Positions 51,650 to 61,234 of a stretch of DNA of 64,000 bases are shown here, piece by piece. Position numbers and translations under genes: made by a program. This stretch comes from Micromonospora sp. WMMD1120. Lineage in GTDB: Bacteria > Actinomycetota > Actinomycetes > Mycobacteriales > Micromonosporaceae. The notes under the pieces are model-generated. The model ran no database searches. It was given only the letters and a program-made list of their open reading frames with translations, and had not been told where the DNA came from. Numbering within the stretch: position 1 is the first letter of the stretch; each line of letters starts with the position of its first letter. The stretch spans positions 3,876,501 through 3,940,500 of the forward strand of contig NZ_JARUBO010000005.1 in the NCBI RefSeq assembly GCF_029626235.1, written 5' to 3'.

Positions 51650-54600
51650 ATGCCCCGTCCCGCTCTCCGCACCCGGCTCGCGGCGTTCACCGCCGCCGCC
51701 CTGACCGCGAGCGTCCTGACGGTGACCCCGCCGTCACCGGCGCCGGCCGCACCCAGCGTCACCGTCACCAGCTTCGCCGCCAACGACTACTGCCTCGGCC
51801 AGTGCGCCGACATCCTGCCCCCGGGGCAGAACGGCAACGCCACGCTCGTCGCCATCCTGGCGCACCAGGCGCTCGGCACCCGCCCGGCGCACTCCAGCGA
51901 CCAGCTCGACGAGTACGCGAACCTGGTCTACAACTACGCCGGGCTGACCGACGAGCAGATCGCGCACTTCTACAACGACGCCTCGTTCGGCGTCCCGGCG
52001 GCGCAGGTGGAGAGCACCGTCTCCCCGCGCGCGGACGTCACCATCGTGCGGGACAAGGCCACCGGCGTCCCGCACATCACCGGCACCACCCGCGCGGGCA
52101 CCATGTTCGGCGCGGGCTACGCCGGGGCGCAGGACCGGCTCTGGGTGATGGACCTGCTGCGGCACGTCGGCCGGGGCAACGTCACCTCGTTCGCCGGCGG
52201 CGCCCCCGGCAACCGGGAGCTGGAGCAGAGTGTCTGGGCCAACTCGCCCTACTCGGAGGCGGACCTCCAGGCCCAGGTGGACGCGCTGCGCACCAAGGGC
52301 GCGCGGGGTCAGCAGCTCTACACCGACGTGGTCGACTACATCGCCGGCATCAACGCCTACATCGACAAGTCGATCGCCGATGACAACTACCCGGGCGAGT
52401 ACGTGCTCGCCGGGGCCGGCAAGCCGAAGCACTTCACCATGACCGACCTGATCGCCACCGCCGGAGTGATCGGCGGCCTGTTCGGTGGGGGCGGTGGCAG
52501 CGAGATCCAGTCCGCGCTGGTCCGGGTGGCCGCGCGGGCCAGGTACGGCGCGACCGAGGGCGACCGGGTGTGGGCGGCGTTCCGCTCGCAGAACGACCCG
52601 GAGACCGTGCTGACCCTGCACGACGGGCAGAGCTTCCCGTACGGGGCGACGCCGCCGGGCGCGACCAGCGCGGTGCTCCCCGACGCCGGCACCGTTGTCG
52701 CCGAACCGCTCGCGTACGACCAGACCGGCGGGGCCGCCGCCCGCACCGGCGCCAGCACCGCCACCAAGGAGCTGCTCGGCGGCCTGAGCAACCTGCGCGC
52801 GCACGGCATGTCCAACGCGGTGGTGGTGTCCGGGCAGCACACCACCACCGGCAACCCGGTGGCCGTGTTCGGGCCGCAGACCGGCTACTTCGCGCCGCAA
52901 CTGCTCATGCTTCAGGAGTTGCAGGGTCCGGGCATCAGCGCGCGCGGCGCGGCGTTCGCGGGCCTCAACCTCTACGTGCTGCTCGGCCGGGGTCAGGACT
53001 ACGCCTGGAGCGCGACCTCCGCCTCCCAGGATCTCACCGACACGTACGCGGTGCCGCTCTGCACCACCGACGGCAGCGCCCCGACGCTGCGCAGCAACCG
53101 CTACCTCTACCACGGTCAGTGCCTCGCCATGGAGGCGCTGGAGCAGCGCAACTCCTGGTCGCCGACGCTGGCCGACTCCACCCCGGCCGGCTCGTACACG
53201 CTGCGCGCGCTGCGCACCAAGTACGGGCTGGTCGCCTACCGGGGCCTGGTGAACGGGCAGCCGACCGCGTTCACCAAGCTGCGCTCCACCTACCGGCACG
53301 AGGCCGACTCGGCGATCGGATTCCAGGCGTTCAACGACCCGGCGGCGATGGGCAGCGCGGCGGCCTTCCAGGCGTCCGCGGCCAACGTCGGGTACGCTTT
53401 CAACTGGTTCTTCGTCAACTCGACCGAGGCGGCGTACTACAACTCCGGATCGAACCCGGTCCGGTCGTCCGCCACCGACCCGAACCTGCCCGCGAAGGCG
53501 GAACCGGCGTACGAGTGGGTCGGCTGGAACCCGGACACCAACGACGCCACCTACACCCCGGCGTCGGCGCATCCGCAGTCGGTCAACCAGGACTACTACG
53601 TGAGCTGGAACAACAAGCAGGCGCGGGACTTCGGGGCGGCCGACGGCAACTTCAGCTTCGGCTCCGTACACCGGGGTCAGCTTCTGGACGGCCCGGTGCG
53701 GGCCGCGATCGGCCAGCGCAAGCTCGGCCGCGCGGACGTCGTCAAGATCATGGCGGACGCGGGGGTGACCGACCTGCGCGGCCAGCAGGTCCTCGGCGAC
53801 CTGCTGCGGGTGCTGGACAGCGCGCCGGTCACCGACCCGGCGCTGGCCGACGCGGTCGCCAAGCTGCGCGCCTGGCAGCAGGCCGGTTCCCGCCGGGTGG
53901 AGACGTCTCCCGGCTCCAAGGTCTACCAGCACGCCGACGCCATCCGGATCTTCGACGCCTGGTGGCCGCTGCTGGCCTCGGCGCAGTTCCGCGGCGGCCT
54001 CGGGCCGGACCTCTACGCCGCCCTGGTGGACGCCATCGAGGTGAACGAGTCGCCGTCGGGGGGCCAGAACGGCGCGCGGGACGGCACCGTGAGCTGGGCG
54101 TCGCAGGGTCAGGCGCACAAGGGCTCGTCGTTCCAGCACGGCTGGTGGGGCTACGTCGACAAGGACCTGCGTACCGTGCTCGGTGACTCCGTCGCCGGCG
54201 GGCTCGGCCGCGCGTACTGCGGCAACGGCAACCTCGGCGCGTGCCGGCAGTCCCTGCTGGACGCGCTCGGCCAGGCCGCCGCGGTGCCGGGCACCACCGT
54301 CTACCCGGGCGACAAGTCCTGCGGGGCCGGTGACCAGTGGTGCGCCGACTCGATCGTCCACTCCGGGCTCGGCGGCATCACCCACCCGGCGATCGCCTGG
54401 CAGAACCGCCCCACCTACCAGCAGGTCGTCTCGTTCCCGGCACGCCGCGGCGACGACGTCACCAACCTCGCCCAGGGCCGCCCGGCGACCGCGTCGAGCA
54501 CCCAGTTCCTGACCAGCAACACCCCGGGCAAGGCCGTCGACGGCAGCCTGAGCAGCAGGTGGGCCAGCAGCTACAACGACAACCAGTGGCTCCGCGTCGA

Positions 54601-54850
54601 CCTCGGCACGGCCCGCACGGTCAGCCGGGCGGTGCTGCGCTGGGAGGCGGCCCACGCCACCTCGTACCGGATCGAGGTCTCCGGCGACGGCAACTCCTGG
54701 ACACCGGTGTTCACCACCACCACCGGCAACGGCGGCGTCGACAACGCCACCTTCGCGCCGGTCACGGCCCGCTACGTCCGGGTGTACGGGGTCAAGCGCG
54801 CCACCTCGTACGGATTCTCGCTCTACGAGTTCGAGCTGTACGGAAGGTGA
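51650..54850 (+). CDS. Secreted penicillin acylase-family Ntn hydrolase with F5/8-type C domain
   Basis: 1066 aa. A signal peptide (residues 1-35) is followed by the alpha-chain region (ADVTIVRDKATGVPHITGTTRAGTMFGAGYAGAQDRLWVMDLLRH is typical), a spacer and the predicted self-cleavage site before S388 in HGMSNAVVVSG. The beta chain continues FGPQTGYFAPQLLMLQELQGPG. Residues about 940-1066 form a discoidin/CBM32 module (NLAQGRPATASSTQFL..., WLRVDLG..., YRIEVSGDGNSW, YEFELYG). Relatives cleave acyl-homoserine lactones, penicillins or aculeacin. The carbohydrate-binding tail is unusual. The active-site motif is MSNA, where GSNN/GSNA is more common. Confidence 0.88.
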   Translation: MPRPALRTRLAAFTAAALTASVLTVTPPSPAPAAPSVTVTSFAANDYCLGQCADILPPGQNGNATLVAILAHQALGTRPAHSSDQLDEYANLVYNYAGLTDEQIAHFYNDASFGVPAAQVESTVSPRADVTIVRDKATGVPHITGTTRAGTMFGAGYAGAQDRLWVMDLLRHVGRGNVTSFAGGAPGNRELEQSVWANSPYSEADLQAQVDALRTKGARGQQLYTDVVDYIAGINAYIDKSIADDNYPGEYVLAGAGKPKHFTMTDLIATAGVIGGLFGGGGGSEIQSALVRVAARARYGATEGDRVWAAFRSQNDPETVLTLHDGQSFPYGATPPGATSAVLPDAGTVVAEPLAYDQTGGAAARTGASTATKELLGGLSNLRAHGMSNAVVVSGQHTTTGNPVAVFGPQTGYFAPQLLMLQELQGPGISARGAAFAGLNLYVLLGRGQDYAWSATSASQDLTDTYAVPLCTTDGSAPTLRSNRYLYHGQCLAMEALEQRNSWSPTLADSTPAGSYTLRALRTKYGLVAYRGLVNGQPTAFTKLRSTYRHEADSAIGFQAFNDPAAMGSAAAFQASAANVGYAFNWFFVNSTEAAYYNSGSNPVRSSATDPNLPAKAEPAYEWVGWNPDTNDATYTPASAHPQSVNQDYYVSWNNKQARDFGAADGNFSFGSVHRGQLLDGPVRAAIGQRKLGRADVVKIMADAGVTDLRGQQVLGDLLRVLDSAPVTDPALADAVAKLRAWQQAGSRRVETSPGSKVYQHADAIRIFDAWWPLLASAQFRGGLGPDLYAALVDAIEVNESPSGGQNGARDGTVSWASQGQAHKGSSFQHGWWGYVDKDLRTVLGDSVAGGLGRAYCGNGNLGACRQSLLDALGQAAAVPGTTVYPGDKSCGAGDQWCADSIVHSGLGGITHPAIAWQNRPTYQQVVSFPARRGDDVTNLAQGRPATASSTQFLTSNTPGKAVDGSLSSRWASSYNDNQWLRVDLGTARTVSRAVLRWEAAHATSYRIEVSGDGNSWTPVFTTTTGNGGVDNATFAPVTARYVRVYGVKRATSYGFSLYEFELYGR

Positions 54851-54854
54851 CCCA

Positions 54855-54896
54855 CCCGGAGGGGTCGGCGGGTTCCACCCCGTCGGCCCCTCCGGG
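54855..54896 (+). terminator. Hairpin terminator after the acylase gene
   Basis: About 18-bp stem beginning CCCGGAGGGG and closing CCCCTCCGGG, with two mismatches, 5 nt after the stop. Confidence 0.8.
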
Positions 54897-55025
54897 ATGC
54901 GCGCCGCGCCCGGGTGCGGGTCGGCGCGACAAGCGCCTGGGCGGTGCTGGGAATCCGACTCATGCCCGTCCGGCGGGACCGGCCCGGCGCCGGACACGGT
55001 GGAGCGCCCACGCTACGGTGACTCG

Positions 55026-58000
55026 GTGCGCATCCGTTGGATACCGTACGTCATCGCGGGTGTCGCGCTCCTCGCCGCACTTGCCGTCCTGGCGCGCGAC
55101 CCGAAAACTCTCGACCTCGCCGACAAGTACGCCAGCGTGCTGAGCCTGATCGTCGCGGGCACCGCCCTGCACCTGGGCCGACGCAGACAGCCGCCGGTGG
55201 ACGCGGACGGTGAGGAGGCGGCGCGGAAGCTGGCCGAACACGTCAAACGGCAGTGGCAGCAGGAGATCGGGGTTCGCCTTCTGCGACACCCGAGGCCGCT
55301 GCGGCTGCGCTGGTCCCCATCCCGGTCCACGGCCGCTGGGGTTCCCCAGGCGAAGCCCGGCCGTCTCGACCGTGACGGACACGCGGCCCAGCACCTGGTG
55401 GCGCTGGTGCGCCGCACCCGTCCCCGGCAACTCGTGGTGCTGGGCGAACCGGGATCAGGCAAGTCCAGCCTGATGGCCCTGTTCGTGGTCGACGCCATCG
55501 ACCTGCGCCACACCGGTGACCCGGTTCCGGTGCTGCTGGCGCTGCCCACCTGGGACGCGGGCGAGCCCCTCGACGAGTGGATCGCCCGGCGCATCGACGA
55601 GGACTATCCCGGCCGGGCCGGGCGGCTGGTGCGCGAACAGCGGATCCTCCCCGTCCTCGACGGGTTGGACGAACTTCCGCTGCCCGCGCTCCACCAGGCG
55701 TTCGACGAGCTGAACCGGATCGCTCCCATCATGCCCGGTCTGGTGGTCACCTCCCGACCCGGCGAGTACGACGACGTGGTCAGCGGTAGGGGTCCGCTCT
55801 CCGCCGCCGCCGTCGTCCGGATCGAACACGTCGCTCCGGACGACGCCGTCGCCTTTCTCACCGAGAGCGACCTGCGCGGCAGCGCCCGGTGGGCACCCGT
55901 CGCCGACCGCCTGCGCCGCGACCCTCGCGGCGACCTCGCCACCACCTTCGCCAACCCGCTGATGATCTCGCTGGCCCGGTCCGCCTACCAGTCGCCGAAG
56001 AGCGACCCGCGGCTACTGCTGACCATGGACGCGGGCACCCTCGAACGGCACCTGCTCGAGAAGTTCCTGACCAACGCCTACCCGGGCGACGCGCCCCGCC
56101 GCTGGCTCACCGTCCTCGCCGCCGGCACACGGCTGCGCTGGTGGACCCTGGCCACCCAGGTGCACCCGACCGTCATCGTCGTCACCATCGGCCTGCTCGT
56201 CGCCGCGCTCGGCGCGGCGGCCGGCGGCGGGTTCGCCGCCCTGAGCGGCTACCGTCCGGGTGTCGCCACCGCCTACGCGGCGGTGACCGGTCTGGCTGTC
56301 GGTGTCCTCGCCGGACGTCGCGCCGCCCGCGTGCACCAACCACCCGGCATGTTGGCTGTCGTCGCCGCCGCCCTGCGCGATGGCCTGGTCAGCGGCGCGA
56401 TCTTCGCGGTCGGTGCGACGGTCGTGCTGATGAGCGCGACCTCGGAGCCGGCGGTCGAGTTCTTCGGTCCGTTCGGTGTGGTCGGTGTGGTCGGCGGTTC
56501 CCTGCTCGGGATCATCAGCAACGGCCTGGCGGCGGGCCGCCGGATGGTGCCGCAGCGCTTCGGTCGTCGCCTCGGCGCGCTGCCCCGGCGGCTGGTCGAG
56601 GGTTGCCTGACCGCCGTGCCGTTCACGGTGCCGGTGGCTACGGTGGTCGCCGCGCTCAATGCCGTCGACCGGTGGGACCCCGAGCGCGGCTGGCTCGCCG
56701 TGCTGCCGCAGGCCCTGCTGGACACGCTCGTCATCGGTGCCGCCGGGGCGCTGGTGGTCGGTGTTCCGGTCGGGGTCGGCCGCTGGCTCAGCGTTCCCGG
56801 CGAGGCCGACGAGGGTACGGACGGCACCGCGACGTTCCGTTCCTCGCTGCGTGCCGAACGTGAGACGCTGCTGGTCACCACCGCTGGTGCCGCGCTGGCG
56901 GTGGGTGCGGTGACCGCCGCGGTGGTGGGGTTGGCCGGCGCCGGACTGGCCGGCGTCGGCGGTGGGAGCCCGGCGGTGGCCGCCGCGGTGGCGGCGGCGC
57001 TCGCGGCGACACTGGTGGCGGTGCTCGCCGCGTTCGGTTCCGGCGCGCCGTGGGTCGCGTACACGATCTCCCGGCTGTGGCTGGCGGCACGCGGTCGGCT
57101 GCCCTGGGACCTGACCGGCTTCCTGGAGGCCGCGCACCGTCACGAGGTGCTCCGCCAGGACGGTCCGGCCTATCGTTTCCGGCACGACCGCCTGCGGTCC
57201 CACCTTGCCGGCGCTCCGCCGCTGACGCCCAGGCGGGACCGGTATGCCGCACACCGTCGAGGCACCGTCGTCACCGCGTTCGCCGGCGTGGTCCTCATGC
57301 TGGTCACCGGCGTGACCGTGGTGCCCGACGCGCTCGAGAGCGTGGCCGCGAAGCTGGCCGCCACCGCCTGCCGGGTCTCGATCACGGTCGACGTCACACC
57401 TGAATACCAATCGAGGCTGGTCACGGCCGTCAGACGCTTCAACGAGAGCCGTAGCGCCGTCTGTCAGCCTGTTTGGTTGGTCAGCGGCTCCCGCGACCCA
57501 CTGGCCACGCCCGATCCCGACCAGGCTCAGGTGTGGATCCCGGTCTCGTCGGCCATGGTCGACCTGTTGCGGAGCCGCGAGCCCGGGGTCGTCGCCGACG
57601 GAGACTTCGACCGTCACGCCTACGACCCCCTCGTCCTGGCGGTCCCCGCATCGGCCGCCCAGCGATTCGACGGCGTCGGCTGGCCGGACGTCGCCGGTTA
57701 CCTACGAGAGGCGACGTCGTCCCCGCGGGTCGTGGTGCCGAACCCCACACGGTCGATCAGCGGGCTGAACACCGTGTACGGGCTCCGCGAAGTGGTGGGC
57801 GCTACAGCGGCGAAGGTGGCCTCGGCCGAGATCACCTCCGCCGAGGTGACGCGGGGAGTCGCTGACCTCTTCGCCAAGGCCACGGTCACCGAGGACGAGA
57901 CCAGATTCCTGTGCGCCGGCAGCGGCTCTGCCGACACGGTCGTCATCACCAGGGAGGAGATCGTCAGCAGCGCCAACAGGGGCGAATCCTGCCGATCCGG

Positions 58001-58823
58001 TCGGCCAACGTTCCGGTGGGCCACGATCCGGCTCACCGACGGCGCGCTGCCGGCAGACATGCCGTACGCGGTGCTCTCGTCGGCGAGCAGGGCGCAGCGC
58101 CTCCTCGCCGAGGACCTCAAGAAGTTCCTCCGGGAGAGGATCGCCCACGTCTGGCCGTACCCACCCCGCGAGACACCAGGCAGGGCCAACACCCGCGCGC
58201 GGCTCGCCCCCGGGCTGCCCGCACAGGTCGCCGCACTGTGGGAGACGATTCGCCCACCGGTCACCTCGGTTCTCCTGGTCGACACCTCCGGATCGATGGC
58301 CGGACGCGCCGGATTCGTGATGCTGGCCGCGGTTCAGGGAGGCGTCAACCGGCTCAGACCTGTCGACCGGCTCGGGCTCTGGACATTCTCCGACCGGTCC
58401 GGCGGTGGAGATTCGGGAATCCGGGCGCACGTGCCAACCGGCCCCGCTGCCGACGTCCGGGAACGGGTCAGCCAGGAGTTGGCCCGACAGCGAGCCGCAG
58501 GTGCTGGCACCGACCCGCACGCGGCCATCCTCGCCGTGCGGGAGCACGTCCGGGAGACCGAGCCGGCGACCCGGCCGGTGAATGTGATCGTCGTGACCGA
58601 CGGTCAGGACACCAGCCGCATCCCGGCCGGCGAGGTCATTTTCGCGCTACGTCGGCAGGACGGCCCCATCGTCCGGGTGATCGGCATCCTCCCCGACAGC
58701 GCGAGCCCGCTCGTGATCAAGGGTCTGACCGAGATCAGCGAGGCGAGTGGCGGAGCCACCTTCACCACCGCGACCTCTGACGACGTGGCCGAGGCGTTGC
58801 GGACGGCGCTGAGTCTCTATTGA
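55026..58823 (+). CDS. NACHT NTPase fused to membrane helices, binding-protein-like and VWA domains
   Basis: 1265 aa from GTG 55026, with TACGGT ending 6 nt upstream (leaderless type). In order: an N-terminal membrane helix (3-22); NACHT NTPase with Walker A GEPGSGKSS (140-148) and ILPVLDGLDELP; about six to eight membrane helices (370-690); another helix near 750; a periplasmic solute-binding-like domain (about 790-1060, SITVDVTPEYQSRLVTAVRRFNE...); and a von Willebrand A domain with MIDAS DTSGS at 1086-1090. NACHT proteins act as ligand-triggered switches, often in defence; VWA domains bind proteins. This domain chain is not one I recognise. Confidence 0.85.
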   Translation: MRIRWIPYVIAGVALLAALAVLARDPKTLDLADKYASVLSLIVAGTALHLGRRRQPPVDADGEEAARKLAEHVKRQWQQEIGVRLLRHPRPLRLRWSPSRSTAAGVPQAKPGRLDRDGHAAQHLVALVRRTRPRQLVVLGEPGSGKSSLMALFVVDAIDLRHTGDPVPVLLALPTWDAGEPLDEWIARRIDEDYPGRAGRLVREQRILPVLDGLDELPLPALHQAFDELNRIAPIMPGLVVTSRPGEYDDVVSGRGPLSAAAVVRIEHVAPDDAVAFLTESDLRGSARWAPVADRLRRDPRGDLATTFANPLMISLARSAYQSPKSDPRLLLTMDAGTLERHLLEKFLTNAYPGDAPRRWLTVLAAGTRLRWWTLATQVHPTVIVVTIGLLVAALGAAAGGGFAALSGYRPGVATAYAAVTGLAVGVLAGRRAARVHQPPGMLAVVAAALRDGLVSGAIFAVGATVVLMSATSEPAVEFFGPFGVVGVVGGSLLGIISNGLAAGRRMVPQRFGRRLGALPRRLVEGCLTAVPFTVPVATVVAALNAVDRWDPERGWLAVLPQALLDTLVIGAAGALVVGVPVGVGRWLSVPGEADEGTDGTATFRSSLRAERETLLVTTAGAALAVGAVTAAVVGLAGAGLAGVGGGSPAVAAAVAAALAATLVAVLAAFGSGAPWVAYTISRLWLAARGRLPWDLTGFLEAAHRHEVLRQDGPAYRFRHDRLRSHLAGAPPLTPRRDRYAAHRRGTVVTAFAGVVLMLVTGVTVVPDALESVAAKLAATACRVSITVDVTPEYQSRLVTAVRRFNESRSAVCQPVWLVSGSRDPLATPDPDQAQVWIPVSSAMVDLLRSREPGVVADGDFDRHAYDPLVLAVPASAAQRFDGVGWPDVAGYLREATSSPRVVVPNPTRSISGLNTVYGLREVVGATAAKVASAEITSAEVTRGVADLFAKATVTEDETRFLCAGSGSADTVVITREEIVSSANRGESCRSGRPTFRWATIRLTDGALPADMPYAVLSSASRAQRLLAEDLKKFLRERIAHVWPYPPRETPGRANTRARLAPGLPAQVAALWETIRPPVTSVLLVDTSGSMAGRAGFVMLAAVQGGVNRLRPVDRLGLWTFSDRSGGGDSGIRAHVPTGPAADVRERVSQELARQRAAGAGTDPHAAILAVREHVRETEPATRPVNVIVVTDGQDTSRIPAGEVIFALRRQDGPIVRVIGILPDSASPLVIKGLTEISEASGGATFTTATSDDVAEALRTALSLY

Positions 58824-59110
58824 GAGCTGCGCGTCGACGAGCTGCCGCACCGATACGCCGTCCGTCGGCCCTGACGCCCGCCGCGCCTGGCCGACCGACG
58901 CGGAGTTGATGCCGGCGGGTCCACCCGTGCCGGCGGTGCCCTCGGTAATCACCCTGCGGAGGTGGTCGAACGCGCTCCGGAAGCGTCGCGCCAGCCCGAC
59001 GGCGGCGGCCGAAATTCCCGCTGAAAAACGGTAACCAAATCGGCCCGTCCATCCGTCTGGTACGTGACGGATCGCCATGGCTGGCGGTCGGCCGAGGGGA
59101 GATACGGGAC

Positions 59111-60001
59111 ATGGGCGACGTGCGTGGGCGTCTTCGGGACGACCTGGCCCGACATCCCGCGCCACCGCTGGGCGATCTGGTCCAGCGGTCGGTGGCGCAG
59201 GGTCGCCGGCTGCGTCGCCAGCGCCGCCTGGCGCAGGTCGGCGTCGGCGGTTCGGCGCTGGCGACCCTGCTCGTGATCGGTTTCGCCGCCGGGCCACTCG
59301 ACATCGGTACGAAGGACGCCGGCCGGCCCGGCACATCGACAGTCGCTTCGCCGGGTGGGCTGGTCGACACGGCCACACCGGCTCCGCCCGAGGCCCCCGC
59401 TGGCCTCCCGGACGGGTTCGTGCCGGGCACCGGCGAGGCCCAGGGCGCGGCGCCTCCACTGTCCGCGCGGGGGACTCCGTCGACCACGGTGATCGACACC
59501 GTGCGGATCGGGGCGGGCCCGGACGGTGAGCTGCTGACCGCCACGCCGCAGGGCGCCCTACAGCTGTTGACACGGCTCCTGCCCTCGGGAAAGACCAGCG
59601 GTTACGCGAGCCTGCCGAGCGGCGGGGCGGGCCCGGGGACGCCGTCGGTCCAGCTCTACCTGGATCGCGGCGAGGGTCCGGGCATGCTGTGGCTCGCCAT
59701 CCACCAGGACAGGCCCGGCCAGGGCCCGGCCCCCGGGACGGTGGAGCTGACCGAGGTGCCCGGCAACTGCATACGGGACAAGACGGTCACCGTTCACCAC
59801 GGAGACGGTCTCCGGATCGAGTTGACGGTCTCCACCTGTCTGGCCTGGGACGGCAAGGCCACCTCGCCGGCACCGCCGGCCCTCTCCGTCGACGAGGCGA
59901 CCGCTATCGCCGCCAATCCGCTCTGGGGGACGAAGCTACCGGCCGAGCTGGTCAAGATCGGTGAGAAGAACTTCGCGTCGCTGGCCCGGTCGAATGGCTG
60001 A
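59111..60001 (+). CDS. Membrane-anchored hypothetical protein upstream of ECF sigma factor
   Basis: 296 aa. The N-terminal 45 residues are cytoplasmic and basic (LVQRSVAQGRRLRRQRRL). One membrane helix (VGGSALATLLVIGFAAG) follows, then a Pro/Ala linker and an outer domain with two Cys (PGNCIRD, VSTCLAW). Its stop overlaps the sigma gene start (59994-60001). The topology is that of an anti-sigma factor, although no zinc HxxxCxxC motif is present, so regulation of the sigma factor is inferred from gene order. Confidence 0.7.
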   Translation: MGDVRGRLRDDLARHPAPPLGDLVQRSVAQGRRLRRQRRLAQVGVGGSALATLLVIGFAAGPLDIGTKDAGRPGTSTVASPGGLVDTATPAPPEAPAGLPDGFVPGTGEAQGAAPPLSARGTPSTTVIDTVRIGAGPDGELLTATPQGALQLLTRLLPSGKTSGYASLPSGGAGPGTPSVQLYLDRGEGPGMLWLAIHQDRPGQGPAPGTVELTEVPGNCIRDKTVTVHHGDGLRIELTVSTCLAWDGKATSPAPPALSVDEATAIAANPLWGTKLPAELVKIGEKNFASLARSNG

Positions 60002-60494
60002 CGACGATTTCGTGGAGTTCGCCCAGGCGACCGCGGGTCGACTGCGCCAGGCCGCGTTCCTGATGTGCCGCGACTGGCACCTCGCCCAGGACCTCACCCA
60101 GACGACCCTGGCCAAGGTGTACGCCAACTGGCGACGGGTCCGCCGGGCCGACGACCCCCACGCGTACGCCCGCAAGATCCTGCTGCGCTGCCTGCTCGAC
60201 CACCAGCGGCGGCGCTCCAGCCGCGAGTTGGCCGTGCCGACGCCGCCGGACCGGGGCGAGGAACATCCGGCCGAGCTGCGCATGACGTTGCTCGACGCGG
60301 TCGCCACCCTGCCGTTGCGGGACAGGGCGATCATCGTGCTGCGCTACTGGGAGGACCTGAGCGTCGAGACGACCGCCGAGATCGTGGGCGTCTCCACCGC
60401 CGTCGTCAAGAGCCAGAGCATGCGGTCCCTCGACCGCCTGCGCGAACTGCTCGGCGAGACGCGATCCGAGCTGTTCGCCGAGGAACGCCATTGA
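59994..60494 (+). CDS. SigE-family ECF RNA polymerase sigma factor
   Basis: 166 aa; ATG 59994 overlaps the upstream stop by 8 nt. Region 2 is FVEFAQATAGRLRQAAFLMCRDWHLAQDLTQTTLAKVYANWRRVRRADDPHAYARKIL. Region 4 is LPLRDRAIIVLRYWEDLSVETTAEIVGVSTAVVKSQSMRSLDRLRELL. It lacks SnoaL or other extra domains. The genes on either side (membrane protein and lipoprotein) probably form its regulon or control circuit. Confidence 0.94.
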   Translation: MADDDFVEFAQATAGRLRQAAFLMCRDWHLAQDLTQTTLAKVYANWRRVRRADDPHAYARKILLRCLLDHQRRRSSRELAVPTPPDRGEEHPAELRMTLLDAVATLPLRDRAIIVLRYWEDLSVETTAEIVGVSTAVVKSQSMRSLDRLRELLGETRSELFAEERH

Positions 60495-60550
60495 CCGGGT
60501 CGTCTGCGGCGCGACTCGCTGTGGCATCGAGCAGTGTGGGGGAGGATTCC

Positions 60551-61234
60551 GTGTCCATATCGAGCAGCAGGGCGTGCCGAGGCCCGAGTCGCGGCAGCGG
60601 CCGCGAACGGGTCGCTGTCGTGTCGGTGCTCCTGGCGGCGATGGTGGTGCTGGCCGCCGGGTGTCAGCGGGCGGAGCCCGGTGCCGGTCCCGCCGAGCGT
60701 TCCAGCGCGAGCGTGCAGCCGGCCGGCCGGAGCCCGTTGCTGGGGGCCGGGGATCTGGGATCGGGCTGGCGGGAGGACGACTCCCGGAGCGGATCACCGC
60801 CCTGGCCGTGGGAGCAGGACACCTGCCCCACCTACCGCAGCGGCGACTACCCGGCGAAGTCGCATCGGCGGGCCGCGGTGCAGCGCTACTACCGGCCGTC
60901 CGACGGCTCGTCGCCGGCCCACCACGTCGTGGAGACGTACGAGCCCGGCTGGGCCGAGCGAAGTCTCGACGATGTCCGGCTGGTCCTGCTGCGGTGCGCG
61001 AGTTACCGGGTCCACGGGTCGCAGGTCTCCTTCGAGATCGTCGATCCGCGATATCTGGGAGGCAACGGCATGCTCGTTCGAGGTCGCATCGACCACGGCG
61101 CCGTCCCGAGCACCGTCACGCACTTCGTGGTGCTGAGACGGGGCGATACGGTCTCGACGATCAGCCTGCCCGACTCCGGCAGCCGGGCAGCCGTGGATGC
61201 GGTCGCGGCGAAGGCGGTGGCCCGTCTTGGCTGA
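60551..61234 (+). CDS. Lipoprotein of unknown function
   Basis: 227 aa; GTG with GGAGG 6 nt upstream. A lipobox LAAGC follows the hydrophobic segment (VAVVSVLLAAMVVLAAGC, Cys near residue 37). The mature domain (LLGAGDLGSGWREDDSRSG..., YEPGWAERSLDDVRLVLLRC...) resembles PknH-like or sensor-type actinobacterial lipoproteins, but no family is certain. It is co-oriented with the sigma gene 56 bp upstream and overlaps the beta-lactamase-like gene downstream. Confidence 0.78.
   Translation: MSISSSRACRGPSRGSGRERVAVVSVLLAAMVVLAAGCQRAEPGAGPAERSSASVQPAGRSPLLGAGDLGSGWREDDSRSGSPPWPWEQDTCPTYRSGDYPAKSHRRAAVQRYYRPSDGSSPAHHVVETYEPGWAERSLDDVRLVLLRCASYRVHGSQVSFEIVDPRYLGGNGMLVRGRIDHGAVPSTVTHFVVLRRGDTVSTISLPDSGSRAAVDAVAAKAVARLG

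Noticed and set aside
51734..54997. A 1087-codon open frame antisense to the acylase gene
   Set aside because: It is the mirror of a GC-rich coding frame: Arg/Gly/Val-rich, no domain, while the plus strand has clear acylase motifs.
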